A stretch of DNA of 64,000 nt from Tanytarsus gracilentus (lineage: Eukaryota > Arthropoda > Insecta > Diptera > Chironomidae), in assembly GCA_038502055.1 (NCBI GenBank), contig JAXRKN010000031.1, forward strand, positions 806,001 to 870,000, given 5' to 3'. Below the pieces are notes generated by a model. The model was not told the DNA's origin, did no database searches, and was given only the letters and a program-made list of their open reading frames with translations. Both the position numbers and the translations under genes were made by a program. Positions 37,497 through 52,400 of the stretch are shown here, piece by piece. Each line of letters starts with the position of its first letter. Positions within the stretch are counted from its first letter, which is position 1.

Positions 37497-40400
37497 ATGG
37501 ACTTGAGTATAGCTAAGCTTAAGAATTCCTTGATGAAAGTGAATTTAACGTTGAAATCGAGTGAAATAAAAAGAATTTTATCACAAATTGTAAGTCGGCT
37601 CGAATGCACATGTCTTAAAATGTAAACATTACTTTTGAAATTTATCTAGGCGATAAACTCGGAGGATGTTGATGAAATTGTGGAAATCCTTTGCAAATCC
37701 CTATTCGACGAACCGCATTATGCACAGTCAATTGGAGATAATTTCGGATATATCTTGCTGCCTATCGCGAGCAAATTTTTGAATCTTGAAGAAAATGGAT
37801 TTAGTGATTATCAGAAAAAGGCAATTGCATTGTCAATTCTTAGCAAAAATAATCATCAGATTATGAGGTAAAATAAGATATAAATTATTTCATAAAAATA
37901 TAATTAATTTATTATTTTTTAGGTGTACATTGGAATTTTTTCAATCTCGAAATCAATCGCCGTTCACAAAACCATCTAAAAATGTGCACACTGCAAAGAA
38001 GGCAAAGTTTGATACGATTAAAGACATTGCAATTGTACAGATGAGCCTGAGATTCCTTCAATGTGATCTCGACACATACCGTCGCCTTTGGAATTGGAGA
38101 GAATTTATTGATCGCTTTCAAAATAAAGGCTGTGATCTTCAGAAATATCTTTGCAATCAAATTAGTTCGTTACTCTTTGGAGTTACTAATGAACGAGCAA
38201 TTAAAATGAATGAGAACATCCCGAAAGAAGTTATTGTTAGTGCCGAATTGTGTGACTTAAAGGAATCAAATGTGTTTGATGATTTAAAGGAGGAAGGAGT
38301 TGTTGAATGGAAAATGGAAAGCGACACAATAGCGTGCATTGAAGGAATTTATTTGCCGCTATTTGACAAGAGTGTATCGGAATTTTATTGTGACAAAACG
38401 GATATAGTTCGGGTCGAGTCCACGCGAGTAAATTTGAGAAGTTTAGCGATGGGCATTTCTTCGGGAAAAGCAATTTGTCTCTCGGGTCCGGTTGGAAGTG
38501 GAAAGACATGCCTCGTTGAATATATGGCAAGGAAAGTGGGAAGAGTATCGCCGAAGATTGATGATTTCTGTAAGTTTATCGAGCAACAGAGAGAATTTAC
38601 AAAGAGATCAGTCAATGGAAATAAGCGAAAATTAGATGTTAAAGTTGATCAAGACGCAAAAGTTCCTGAAAATGGATTTGTAAGAATTCAGTTGGGCGAT
38701 CAGACAGATTCAAAAGTTCTTCTCGGACAGTATCGATGTACCGATGTTCCGGGCGAATTTGTTTGGCAAGCAGGCGTATTAACACAAGCCGTCATGAATG
38801 GATATTGGCTGCTACTGGAAGATATTGATTCAGCGACACAAGACGTGTGCACAGTGCTCACAAATTTGTTGGAAAACAATTTTCTGAGAGTGCCAGGATT
38901 TAGAGAAAATCTTAAAATTGCATCGGGCTTTCAACTTTTCGTCACCCTTCGAACGCAAAAATCTGCAATGACCTCATCGAGTTCACCATATTCTCTGCTC
39001 GAAAAATATCTCTATACCATCAACATGGTACCTCTATCACGCTCAGAACTGGCTGAAATTATTTGCAACAACTATCCTAAACTCTCGACCATCTCATCAC
39101 GAATCGTCGATGTGTTTTTAATATTTTCAAGTGGCTGTCATGCGACAGATAATGAAATTGAAACGACAACGAAAAACAAGCAGAACGGTGATCATTTACC
39201 ACAATTCTACAACATATCGAATGCAACACTTCCAAATTCGGGACGCACAGTATCGACAAGAGATCTTTTAAAACTCTGCAAGAGATCTAGTTTGACTTTT
39301 CAAGTAACAAGCGTCGAGTGTGCTTATCTAGTCTTCCAAAATTGTGTTGATCTCTTTTGTTCTTACTTGCCGGCTGGTCAAACGAAAACAGACTTGGTAA
39401 TTAATATTGGTGCACGACTTGGAATTATCGAAACACGTTGCAGTCACTTGTCGAATGAATTTAAACCAATTCCCAGAATGACGAGCGATGAATTTACAAT
39501 CGGAAGAGCTTTACTGAGTCGCCATGCGTTAGAGAAGAGTGAAAAGCGCATTAAGATGAGCGACAGAAGTGAAAAACCACCAACATTCTCCTTCACTCGT
39601 GTGTCGGCGTGTGTATTGGAAAGAATTTCGGTTTGCGTTCAGCAAAATGAGCCCGTATTACTCGTCGGTGAGACTGGCGTTGGAAAGACAAGTTCTGTGC
39701 AGTATCTAGCATATCAAACGAGCCACAAACTTGTCGTTGTAAACATGAATAATCAATCAGACGTCTCGGATCTCATTGGAGGCTTCAAGCCCGTAGACAT
39801 GAGTTTTATTATTTCACCCTTGAGAGTTGAATTTGAAAACCTTTTTGCCAGAGCCTTCGATGTGATGAGAAATGAAAAATTCTTGGGACATGTTGCCGGA
39901 TGTTTTAACAGGTAAATTTAATTTAAAAGTTTTAATTTTTTTAAACTCATTTTTTTTTTCATTTTAGTCAAAACTATTCAGTTCTCCTTAAACTGATGCT
40001 CAAAGTCATCTCCAATGTCCACGCTTTGGGTAAAACTGTGTCAGAAAGTGACCTCGAAAGATGGGAAGTGCTGGAAAAGACACTAAAAAAGTTAGAGAAA
40101 CAACTAAAGACCTCTGCAAGTCTCTCATTTGCATTCATTCCTGGCTCTTTGGTCAATTGCATACGCAATGGAGACTGGGTATTGCTCGATGAAATTAATT
40201 TGGCATCTACAGAAACACTCGAGTGTCTTTCGACTATCCTCGAGCCCGATGGATCGGTTATATTACTCGAAAGAGGTAAATTTTATCTTTCGCATATCAG
40301 AATATTTTAACACCAGCAAATATCTTTAATTTAGGTGATTTTGTTCCGGTTAAAAGGCATCCCGATTTTAGAATTTTCGCCTGCATGAATCCCAGCACAG

Positions 40401-43400
40401 ATGTGGGCAAGAAAGATCTCCCGACAGGCATTCGAAATCGCTTTTCAGAGTTTTTCGTGGATGAGCTGACATTCGAGAATGATTTATTGATTCTTGTTGG
40501 AGACTATCTCAATAATACTGGCATCGAAAAATCAAGAATTCACAAGGCAGTGCAGCTTTATCAGGAACTGAGAAATTTATCGCAGCTTGAACTGAATGAT
40601 GGTCTTGGAAATAAGCCTGTGTTTTCTCTTCGAACGCTCTGCCGTGCATTAAGAATTTGTGCAAAAAATCTTTGTGGATCGATCGAGCGAAATATTTACG
40701 AGAGCTTTTGCTTGAGTTTTCTCACACAACTCGACGCACAATCCCACGATATTGTGCTGGGAAGAATTCAAAAATATCTCGTTAGCGATGTAAAGAAAAT
40801 TCTTTCTCAACAAATACCAAAGCCCGCGGGAAATCAGCTAAACTTTGAGGGATATTGGATTGAAGTCGGCGAAAAAGAGCCACAAGAATGCGAGGAATAC
40901 ATTTTGACAGCGAGCGTACAGAAAAATTTGAAAGATCTTGCGAGAATAATTTCGATTGGAAAGCTTCCGATTTTACTGCAAGGTCCAACGTCGGCTGGAA
41001 AGACAAGTCTCATTGAATTTATCGCTAAAAGAAGTGGGAATCATTGCATGAGAATCAACAACCATGAGCACACAGATTTGCAAGAATATATTGGAACTTA
41101 TGTGGCTGATTTAACTGGAAAATTAGTTTTTCAAGAGGGTGTTTTGGTTAAAGCTATGCGAAATGGCTATTGGATTATCCTCGATGAACTTAATCTTGCG
41201 CCAAGTGACATTCTTGAAGCACTAAATCGAGTTTTAGATGACAATCGAGAGCTCTACATCCCCGAAACTCAAGTTTTAGTAAAAGCGCATCCGAACTTTA
41301 TGCTCTTTGCAACGCAAAATCCACCTGGCCTGTATGGTGGTAGAAAAACTCTGTCACGTGCTTTTAAAAACCGCTTCATCGAGCTTCATTTCAATGAGAT
41401 ACCCAAAAATGAGCTGGAAATAATTCTAGAGAAACGCTGTCAGATTCCCACAAAGTATGCTCAGAAAATGGTCAAAACGATGTCAACATTGCAAGTCAAT
41501 CGTCGAACGACTTCAAAAAATAATTTCACCCTACGTGATCTGTTTAGATGGGGAAATAGATATACTTTTGCAGATCCAAAGCTCTTGGAGGACAGAAACT
41601 ATGACTGGAATCAGCATTTGGTTGATGAGGGTTATCTCGTCCTGTCTGCAAAAGTCAGAAATCAAGTTGAAAATGAGATAATTGCTGAAACACTGCACAA
41701 AAATTTCTCGAAGAAGATTGACGTAGAAAATTTATTTTCTCTCAACGAAAAGACATCGATGGTGACAAAATCAATTCTCGAGTTACTAATGACATACTCT
41801 GGAACACAAAATGTCGTGTGGACTCTTCAAATGCGTCGAATGGCAATTTTAGTATCAAAATCACTTCAATTTAATGAGCCTGTGCTGCTGGTGGGCCCTA
41901 CAGGTTGTGGAAAAACTACAGTTTGTCAAATTCTAGCAGAATTATCAGAGAAAAGTCTTAGAATTCTCAATTGTCACATGCACACAGAAGGAGCTGACTT
42001 CTTGGGTGGCTTGAGACCGCATAGAGAAGCCAGTGCTGATAAAACACAGCTCTTTGAGTGGTCAGACGGTCCCCTTGTGCTCGCAATGCTGGAAGGAAAC
42101 TTTTTCCTAGCCGATGAAATTTCACTCGCTGAAGATTCAGTTTTAGAACGTTTAAATTGTGTTTTGGAGCCCGAAAGAACTCTCTTGTTGGCTGAAAAAG
42201 GTGGCGGTGCTGACGACAATATTTTAGACACTTCTAAAAATTCTGAATTTATCGTAAGAGCATCCGAGGGATTTCAATTTTTCGCCACTATGAATCCAGG
42301 AGGTGATTTTGGAAAGAAAGAATTATCGCCGGCATTGAGAAATCGCTTTACCGAAATTTGGTGTACTGCCATATATAGCGAAGAAGACTTGACAAAAATA
42401 GCCGTGAACGCAATGAATTTGGCGTGGAAAGATGACTCAATTGAGGTAGAAAAAATTGCCAGAGTTGTCGTAAAAACCGTCGACGTTCTCAAGAAAAGTG
42501 TGGAAAAACTCAACTTTTCTATTCGTGATGTGCTTGCATGGATCAATTATATTACAAGAAATTACACAAAAAGTGATACAATCTTATCACTGAATGATGC
42601 GTTCTATTATGGTGCACACACAATTTTTCTTGACGCTCTTGAAATGCTGCCCTATGAAAATTTCAACGAGATCAAAAGTGTTAGAAGTAAAGTAATCACT
42701 CAAATGGAAAAATGTATCAAGGACTTTTTAGACGAAAATGTGAACTTCTCTCTAATCCAACCCATTGATGAAGTTAATGTGGAAGTTAGTGACTCGAAAT
42801 TTGGAATTAGTCCATTTTACTTGGAAGTTAATTCTTCAGCAGCAAACAGCGCCAGTTACTTCTCGTTTTCAGCGCCAACAACCAAAAATAATCTCTTTCG
42901 AGTGCTGTCAGCAATGAGCTTAAAGAAGGCGATTCTACTCGAGGGACCGCCAGGTAAGCTTTAAATAAGAATATTGCCAAGCATTTATAATTAGAATCAT
43001 CGCATCAATAGCTCAGTTGTATTGGGTGCGTGCATTAGAAAGTACGTGCTTGAACGTCCTGAGTTCGACCCAGAGAAAATTTTATACGACTTTTTTTCTT
43101 TAAACAGCACAATAATTAGATGTCTCGCTCAATATCATAAAGCGTTTCATTCAGTCATGTGCTAACATTAAATTTTAATGTGTTTAATTACAGTGCATTA
43201 GGATTATTCAGTGCTTAATGCAAGTGTTAAACATTTAGATACATTTTCATCTATTTTCTTTTAAGTGTTAAAACTTTTTAATAATAATAAACTTTTATTT
43301 AAAGGTGTCGGAAAATCGTCCTTAATTGAAAACATCTCCAATACCATCGGCTATAATATTGTCAGAATAAATTTATGCGAACACACAGACTTGGCTGATT

Positions 43401-46400
43401 TATTCGGTACCGACTTACCAGCAGAGAGCTCAATTTTTGACAGCGATACTGAAGTAAAATTGGGAGCTTTTGTGTGGCGAGACGGACCGCTTTTGGCAGC
43501 TCTTAAATCTCCAAATACATGGATTCTACTCGATGAACTTAATCTTGCACCACAAAGCGTCCTCGAGGGATTGAATGCCATTCTTGATCATCGCGGAGAA
43601 GTTTATATTCCCGAGCTGAATAAAACTTTCAAGTTGGGTCAACAGACAAGAATTTTTGCAACTCAAAATCCTCTCAGACAAGGCGGCGGAAGAAAGGGAT
43701 TACCTCAATCCTTCCTTAACCGATTCACGAAGGTTTATCTTAGAAAGTTGGAAAAGCGAGACTTGCTACACGTCATTTCACACAATTTTGGATGCCTTCA
43801 AGATGTCGAAAGCTTAAGAGATTTTAATTTGCTGGAGAGAATGGTCGAGTTCTCCGAACGAGTTGAGCATGGAATAGCAAATTTAGAATTTGCCTATAAA
43901 GGAGGTCCGTTTGAGGCAAATCTTCGTGACATTTTGCGATGGTGTGAACTCATAATGAATTCAAAAACAGGCTGCGATATTAATGCCATTAAAAACATCA
44001 ATAGTTTCTTACTCATTCTTTTTGAGAAAATGAAACTCGTTTATTGTCAGCGGATGAGAGCTGAAAGTGACATCGATTGTGTGTTGAGAATTTTCGGAGA
44101 GATTTTTGAAGTAAATGTTGAGGAATTTGAAAAAGAGTCGCGAGAAATTTCGCTCTATTGGAATGACACGGATGTATTTCTCAATGATGTACAGCTAAGT
44201 CGAAGTTTATCGTCAAGAAAAGACGATCATGCGATTCTTTTATCAAGCCAAAAGGAAGAACTCAAAAATGTGGCAGAGTGTGTAATTATGGAAAAGCCAC
44301 TTATTCTGTGTGGGCCAAGCGATTGTGGAAAAACCAAGGTTATCAATACATTCTGCACGATATTCAACAAAGACCTACAGCTTGACACGATCGATGACTC
44401 GGTGACTGGAAGTTTTCAGCAATTCGATCTCAATCGCGTTTTGGAGGAAATGTGGAAGAAAATTGAGAAAATATCTTTTGAGAAGATGTCACATGGCAAG
44501 AATCTTAAGCTATTCGAGTTGTGGCGTGATCATGAAATTATTTCCGATTATTTTGAGAGCAGTGAAAAAGAAACCGAAATTGAATTCTTCCTCCGACGAC
44601 TAAGCTCAATTGTTGCCATTCTCGAGCATCTAAAACCAATCTGTGAATTAGTCACATCAATGGAAATGGATAAAATGCTGCATGAAATTCAGCTGTGGAA
44701 GAAATTTTTGCTAAAATCTTCAGCTTCAACATTAAACACAGGCGGACATTTTGAATGGGTTGACTCGATGATAGTGAAATCAATTAAATTTGGCCATTAC
44801 ATATGTCTCGAACACATCAACTTGGTATCGTCTGCCATTCTCGATAGATTAAATCCAGTGCTGGAACCAAATGGATCTCTTATGATTTCTGAGAAAGGTG
44901 TCACGATTAACAACGAACCAGAAATTATTTCAAAGCACGATAATTTCCGTATATTTTTAACTATGGATCCAAAGCACGGTGAAGTGTCGAGAGCAATGAG
45001 GAATCGCTGTATAGAACTGTCAATTTCACATCAAAATTACACAGAAGATGATTTGAGAAAGTTAATTTTCATTCAAGGTGTTCATGACATGTACTTGATT
45101 AGGGCGATAGTTGATATTAACAGAAATCTCCAGAGCCTTTCGGAATTCTCTCAATTTTGTGTGTCTCACGTGATAAAGATGGCATTTTTAGTGTCTCAAA
45201 ATAAAGCGGTTGGCATGGAAGATAAAAAGTGCTTGACATTGAGTGCAATGGAGGTGTATGTTCGCTCATCTAACCTCGATATGCTTGGATTTGGCCTTCC
45301 CTACTATCGATCAAAATTGAAGGAGAAAATTCATGAAGTCATTGAGAAATTGAAACGCTCTGAAAATCTTGTAAACTATGAAAACTTTATCGTAAATGCA
45401 GGAGAGTTGAGCACGTTAAAAATGATTAAACTACAAGCTGAACCACTTATCGCAATGATGCGTTGTTTGAATGAAAAGGATTTGATTAGAGTGCAAAAAG
45501 ATTTACATACTAAATTGGAAGGAATGGAGATTAAAAGTGTAAATGACATCTCTAAATATTTCCTCACGTTTCTCTACATGATGAGCTCGCTCGATGACGT
45601 GGATTTAAGATTGATTTATCTCGAGAAAATGATTCCAACGCTAAAAGCTCTGAACAAAAATCTACACAAGGTTGTAAAGGAACAAAAATGTGACAAGTTC
45701 ATTCATTCATTGCCATGGAATTTCAAGCTCTTTCCGCGAATGCGCCCATATACAAATAATGAAGATTTATCAACTGAAGTCTGGAGAATTAACTTAAATT
45801 TACTTCTCGAGATGATTGCAAGAGAGATTACAACTAAAAAGTCCTCTAAAATCTCTGACATCGACGCAATATCGTATTCAAGAGCCGTTCAAGCCAACAA
45901 CATAGCCGACACGATTGACAATAGAATGCTCACAAAACTCTTTAGATTGTTGAGTAATTTTAAAGCCTTTGCAAAAAGCTCTTTGGAAAGTCTCGAAATC
46001 AGTGATGAAAATTTCACTAAAATTCTTCTTGCCTTCATGTGGTTCAATCGAGTGCTAGAAATATCGCAACAAAAGCTTTTCAACCGTAACAATTTGAGAG
46101 AAGATGTCATCGATGAGCTTAATTTGCACTTTAAGTGGTTGGGAAAGCATTGCGTCAATCTTTTGAGTGTAGCTGTTGATGAAGATGATTTCATGAACAT
46201 TTTTAATGACATTCAGAATTTTATTCTAAGTCATCATCACTCGCTGCAATTGTACAAGAAAATTTACGTCAAAAATTTCACTTGCTTCCTCCCCTTTTAC
46301 GATGCGAGTCAGGTAAAATTATTTTAAATTTAATAAAAAAAAAATTTTAATTTTTTTTTTAAAAAAGGCAAAAGACTTCACGCAGATCAGGGCTTTTAAT

Positions 46401-49400
46401 AATTTGATGAAGTTTGACGAGAATAACTTCGAGCATTATCAAAAACTTATGACTCTCATGATGAGCACAAGCTACAAGGATTTCCGTAAGATTTTCTACA
46501 ACAACAAAAACACGACTGTTTTCAATGCATTCAAACATTCTTATAACGATGAGATGGCTGAACTTTTTGGAGACCTCGAAAGCACTCAAAGTGAGAGTAA
46601 ATTTGATATTAGTGGAAAGATAAAGGAATACGAAGAATTTTTGCAACAACAAGAAGTGACGTTAAATTTTAAGAATGAGAAATTTGACATTGAAATGTTG
46701 CCGATCCTCGAGTTCTTCATTATAAAATCGCTACAGTCTGTCATTCAGCTTGATTCGATAATAAACATCGACTACGCTTTAAATATAGCTTCAATCAATG
46801 TAGAAACTCTTGAATTGCTGAAAAAACTAAGTGACTGTCGTTTTGAGAAAATTCAAAAAATTTCACTGAGCGAAGTCGCTTCAAGGGATTTTGAAAAACT
46901 CCATAAAAGCCTTATGATGTCACTTGAATGTGATGCACAAAAGTTTATTCAAAACTCTATGATTCTCAAAAATCATGAACTTTGTCGTGTGCTCGATGAT
47001 GAAGAGAAATTTAAGGATGTTAGCAGTATACAGCAATTTTTCAATGGACCGCTACTTACAAGCAATATTGTCGCCTGCCTTCTCCAGAAAAATGGAATTC
47101 TTCGCGGCACAGGTTTGGGCGAAGTAGATCAATGGAAAGCTACACTTGAAAAGTTGAGAAATTTACTGTGGACCAATGCAGAGCTTATAAATTCGAAGAG
47201 ATTTAATTTACTTCAAAATGAGCAAGCTAAAAATCTTGAAAGGGGTCAAAATTTGATTGAAAATATTGAAATTGTTAGATCAAAATGTTTGACACTCGAG
47301 AATGAGAATTTTAATGATTTCAACAAGGACTTTTGGGGATTGATTGATGGCCTAAAAGAGAAAATTAGCAATTCAAATCAAGACTGGTCTAATGTATTCA
47401 TTACAACATCATTAATCGCCGCAATCGAACTCAATTTGCTCTCGTATTTCCCGCTCATCGATCCTGTTAAGAAAAATTCACTCAAAACCAAGTACATCCA
47501 AGAAGACATCGATCATCTCGAAAAGCTTCTTCTCTCCTACAAATTCATGTCAGTCATTCTCGATTACAAAAATCTCGGTAATGCTGATAAACAACTCTTG
47601 ATTGATGAGATAAAAGTGCTGGAAGAAAAGCTCGCGAAGAACTCGAGAAAAGTTGCGCTCCGTCCTGAAATTTGTCTCTACAGCTCAATGGTTAAGGATG
47701 TTAACCACTTTTTGATTTCATTCTGTCACCCAAAACAACTGTTGAGCATCGTCAGAACGATCGAGAGCCTCATCCAAATGAAGTCTAGTAATAAATCGCA
47801 ATTATGTGAACTAATGAGCAAATTAGAGTTGTGGATATCAAACGCCGATAAATTTATCAATCACACGCTTCGCAATTATCAAGTGTACTATCGTGATTTT
47901 ATTGCACCTGTTGAGTATTCGGTCGTGCTGCTTAAAAATGGATTCTTGGGTCTTCGATCATTGCTGCAAATGAGAAATGATTCAATTGTGATGAGAGAAA
48001 ATGAAATTTGGGACTGTAATGAAAGTGGAGAGTTAATTGTTGCGATTAAAGATCTCATTGAATTTCCATCTAAAATTTCGTCAATTAATTCAAATAAACA
48101 TCTATTGTTGACCATTGAAATTCTCTCGGAAAACGATTCTGAAGGAGTTTTCTTTAAGCTTGTAAAGTCACAAATTCGTCAAATCACAAACACATCTTCA
48201 ACAGTCGATGGAAATCTAGACAAAGAATTGTTCGAGAAATTCGATGAGATTTTGAATATTTGCAATCAAGTTTGGCAGAAACAGGAAGAGACTCGAAGAA
48301 AGAAGCAAATCGAAGAGGATAGCCTGTACGTTACTAAAACAAAATGCCTCGAAGACGACGAGGAAACAGTTAAGCAGAGAGAAATTGAGGAAATTTTCCC
48401 CGAAACAACAAACGATTTCGCTGAATACTCTCGCAAAGATACTCTCGAGCAGGTTAAAGTTGTTGAGAAGAAGAAGAAATTTATTGACACAATTACCGAC
48501 GACGATTACAAACTCATTGGAGACTTTTTCATAAATTTATTGAGCGAAAAGTGTACGGCAAAAGATTATCTGTCGGTGTTTAATGAGAAGCTCAAAGTTT
48601 TCTCTGCACTTTTAAATAAATTCTCGACATGCTTAGAAAATTCTCTAGACGATGTCGCTTATAGAGGAATGAGTATGCTAGTTGGCGTTTGCCAAGAAAC
48701 CTACGATGAATTACAGCTCAAAGGTAAAATTTTGACTTTATAAAGTTACTTTAAATAATTTGTATTATATTCACTAGCTTCCATTGAAACTTTAAGCAAT
48801 TACAACTTCTACAAAGACTCAAACATAACCGAAGCCATAAAATGCGTTGAGATGATGAAACAATTAGAAGAGAGAGTCATCAAGGAGCTGGAGCAATGGC
48901 CTGAACATGCTGTTCTCAATGATGTAAGAAATTAAATTATAAAACCATGACATGCATGATAATATTAATTTTTTTACTTAGATCTTAATAATTATCAATC
49001 GCATACGAAACTTCCCAAGTACTTCACCTCTCGTGCGCTTTAATGTTGGAATGCAAATTTTACGCCAAAAAGTAAACGATTGGAATCAGGTCGCGCATCG
49101 TTTAAACAATTTCAAAGAAATTGATTGTGAAATTGCTGGATTTATACAATCTTGGATGCAAATGGAACTTCAATGTTGGCGAGAGTGCCTCAATCAAACT
49201 TTCGAGGCCACTAGAGGAAAAGCTCATCGTTACTGGTTCTTCCTCTATAATTTAGTACATGAATATCTCGTTGAGGACATTTGTGAAAACGATGGAACTG
49301 AATCCTCACTCGTTGACATTAAAAAGGTCGAAAAGAGATTTGGTGGTGACGAAGATTACGTTGAGGAAAAGCCAAGAGGAAAAATTTCACTTTCTTCTGT

Positions 49401-52400
49401 TACGAATGTGCTCAAACAATTTATCGAGTCATCTAACTTTGCCGAGTTCGCTCTTCGAATGAAACTCATGAAAGCTTTTGAGAAATATATTGAAAAGCTA
49501 CCAGCAAAGAATAAGAAATGCATTGAGCTTTCATCAGTGCTCCACAATCTCCACGATTATTTCTCACAATTCAGCGACAAAGTTCAAGAGCAAATCGATT
49601 TTGTGAGACGTCCGATTGAAGATAAATTGAGAAAATTTGTCAAGATAAATTCATTCAACAAGGACCTTTCGTACTTTAGTACTGAATCAAATATTAAACA
49701 AGTTCACAGAAACCTCCATAAGCACTTGAAGGAGTTTGACGTTGAGATAAAGAAGAAAATCATTGATTTGTTCCTGTATCGAGATAGTGGAAGTGAATTA
49801 GATGTTGATCAACATACTGTCAAAAATAAAAGCTTCTTGAACTTGGAAGCTTTTCTCATTTCAAAAGATGGTATGTTATCATTAATTTTATTTATTTTCG
49901 TTTAATTGATTTATTTTATTGCTCTAGTTCCACAAATAGATATTGCATTCATGCAAGACATCACCAAATATACATCAAAATCCCGCGATATTGTGAAGAA
50001 ATCACTCAGCAATGCTCACTACGGTGCCCTAATTGAATCCCTCGAAGAAATGGTTTCAACTGAGTTAGAAACATGCAATCATCTCAAATCTTTGAAGGTT
50101 GATGAAAATCTACCACGAAACAAGCAAAAGTCTCAGGCTAAAAGCTTTTTAAATCAAAAGAGAAAAGCTCTATCGGATTTCTTCAAAACAATGACATCGC
50201 TCGGAATTAGCTACAGAAGTGGATTGTTAACGAATTCTCTCAACTCAGAATTTGTTGATTTAAAAATAACACCTTTCTCAATTCAAAAGTTGAAGCTTCT
50301 CAACGACGACGGAAAGGCTGATTTGTACTTCAACAAGTCAATTTTCAAGATGAAATTGCTTACAAATATTTTAATGTCGCCTCACGCTAACCTGGACTAT
50401 GGCTTTTTGGAGAGAATTAAAGGATTTTCCATCGAACTCTTTACACTTGTGCAATCGCAGCGAGAAAACTTGAGCGAAAATGTTAATCATCTAAGTGATT
50501 TGAGAAATTTTATCGAAAATTTTGAGAATGTGATGAAATGTGGTAAAAGTGACGTTAATTTTGACAGAGAGCTTTTAAAGTCTGAAATTGTAAGAAAAAG
50601 CTTTATTGAAGCATGTGAAACGCTCGAGCAATTTAAACTACTGCTTAAATGTGCTCCCGAAAATGATAATTCGAGCGACCATAAAGCTGTAATTTCTTCG
50701 CAAAATGTTCTCTATCAAAAGAGCAAAATTTATCGTGAGATTTTGGTAAAAGTTGAAGAGCTTTTAAGTGACCTAAAACAATTTAATTTCAAACCTCGTT
50801 CAAAGTTTGAGATTAACTGCGATGAAATGATTTCAAAACTTGCAATTGTTGCAAAGAAAGTTAAAGATCTGAAGGACTTCTTTAAGGTTGATGACGAATA
50901 TTTGGTTTATGGACTTCCTATCTGCGATCTTTCCGTGACACTCCATGAAAATCTTCATCAAATTAGCAGCATCGAAACTATTCAAACACCTTTGAGTAAT
51001 TTAGAGGAAGAATTTAACAAATTATCTCATGCAATTCTGCTTTCAATTCAAAACATCTACAAGGAATATCGTGAGATAAAAACAACCGAAGAAGAACCAA
51101 TCAATCAGCTCAAAGAGAAACTTCACTTAAAGCTCGTTAGTGATTTAAAAGTTCTCTCATTACCGCAAATCAACTCAATCCTTACTAAAATCACAAATTC
51201 ACTATTCTCTTACTGCGATGAGAACTCAATTAAAATGCTCTCAGCAATTCATCCTCTACTCAAACAATTTAAACTCTTGACAGACTTCTTTGTCATTCAA
51301 CAATTTAATGCCCATCGATTGTGCACCAAAATGCTTTCGATTATGCTGTCAGTGTTTTTGGAGCTAGCTAAAAATGGCTTCTGCATACCGGAAAATCTTT
51401 TATCCGATGAGGAACAAAAGGAAGAGTTGGATAAAAAACCGGGTGAAGGCTTTGGATTTGAGGATGGACAAGGAGAGAAAGATGTTTCTGACAAATTAGA
51501 GTCCGAAGATCAACTTGACGAGGCAAAACGACCCGAGGACTATAAGAAAGGTGATCAAGAGGAAAATAAGGATTTAAAAGAGGAAAAGGGAATTGAAATG
51601 AGTGAAAATTTCGATGGCAAAATGCACGATGTACCCGAAGATGGAAGTGACAATGAATCTGACAACGAACAAGATCCTGAGGAGATGGACAAGGAGATGG
51701 GTGATACTGGCGAGGGTGCTGAAAAATTAGACGATCAAATTTGGGGATCTGACGATGAAAATGAGCCCGAGCAGAGCGACATGCAAGATGAAACAGGTAA
51801 ATTTAATTTTAATTTTAAATCTTTTGAATTTTATTAATCAAAAAATAATAGGCAAAGGAAGTGGCGATAAGGAGGAACAGCATAATGATCTTGCAACAGA
51901 GGGAAATGATAATGAGTCGCAGGCAAATGAAGACGGGCTTGATGCCGCCTCTCAAATGGACGAAAAAAAGGAGAAAAAACAAAAGCAAAAAGACATTGAC
52001 AATATGGATGATCAGGGAGAGGCAGAGGATCAATTAAATCCATATCACAATGAGCTTGAAGATCCTCCAGAGCCTCAAGATTTAAATCTAGACGAAGAAT
52101 TCAATCTAGACAATGAGGAAAATGAAAATCGAGAGCCACAGAATGAAGAAAATCCAATGGACATTGATAAAATGAAAGACGGTATGGATGTTGATGAGGA
52201 TATAAATGATGAGGACACTCCTGTGGATAAGGAAGAAATCCCGAAAAAAGAAGAAATGTCGCAAGATTCATCGGACGATGAAAATGCCACCGAACAGCCT
52301 GATTTAGATAATCCTGAAGATTTAAATGAAGAAGAAGATATGAATGCTGATGACGCAAAGGAACCAGTGCCTCAGCCAGACGATGTAAATCAACAAGACG

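Noticed and set aside
43001..43098. Functional tRNA gene
   Set aside because: The A and B boxes are present, but the T-stem is mismatched, the box spacing is long and no clean acceptor stem forms. A SINE head fits better.
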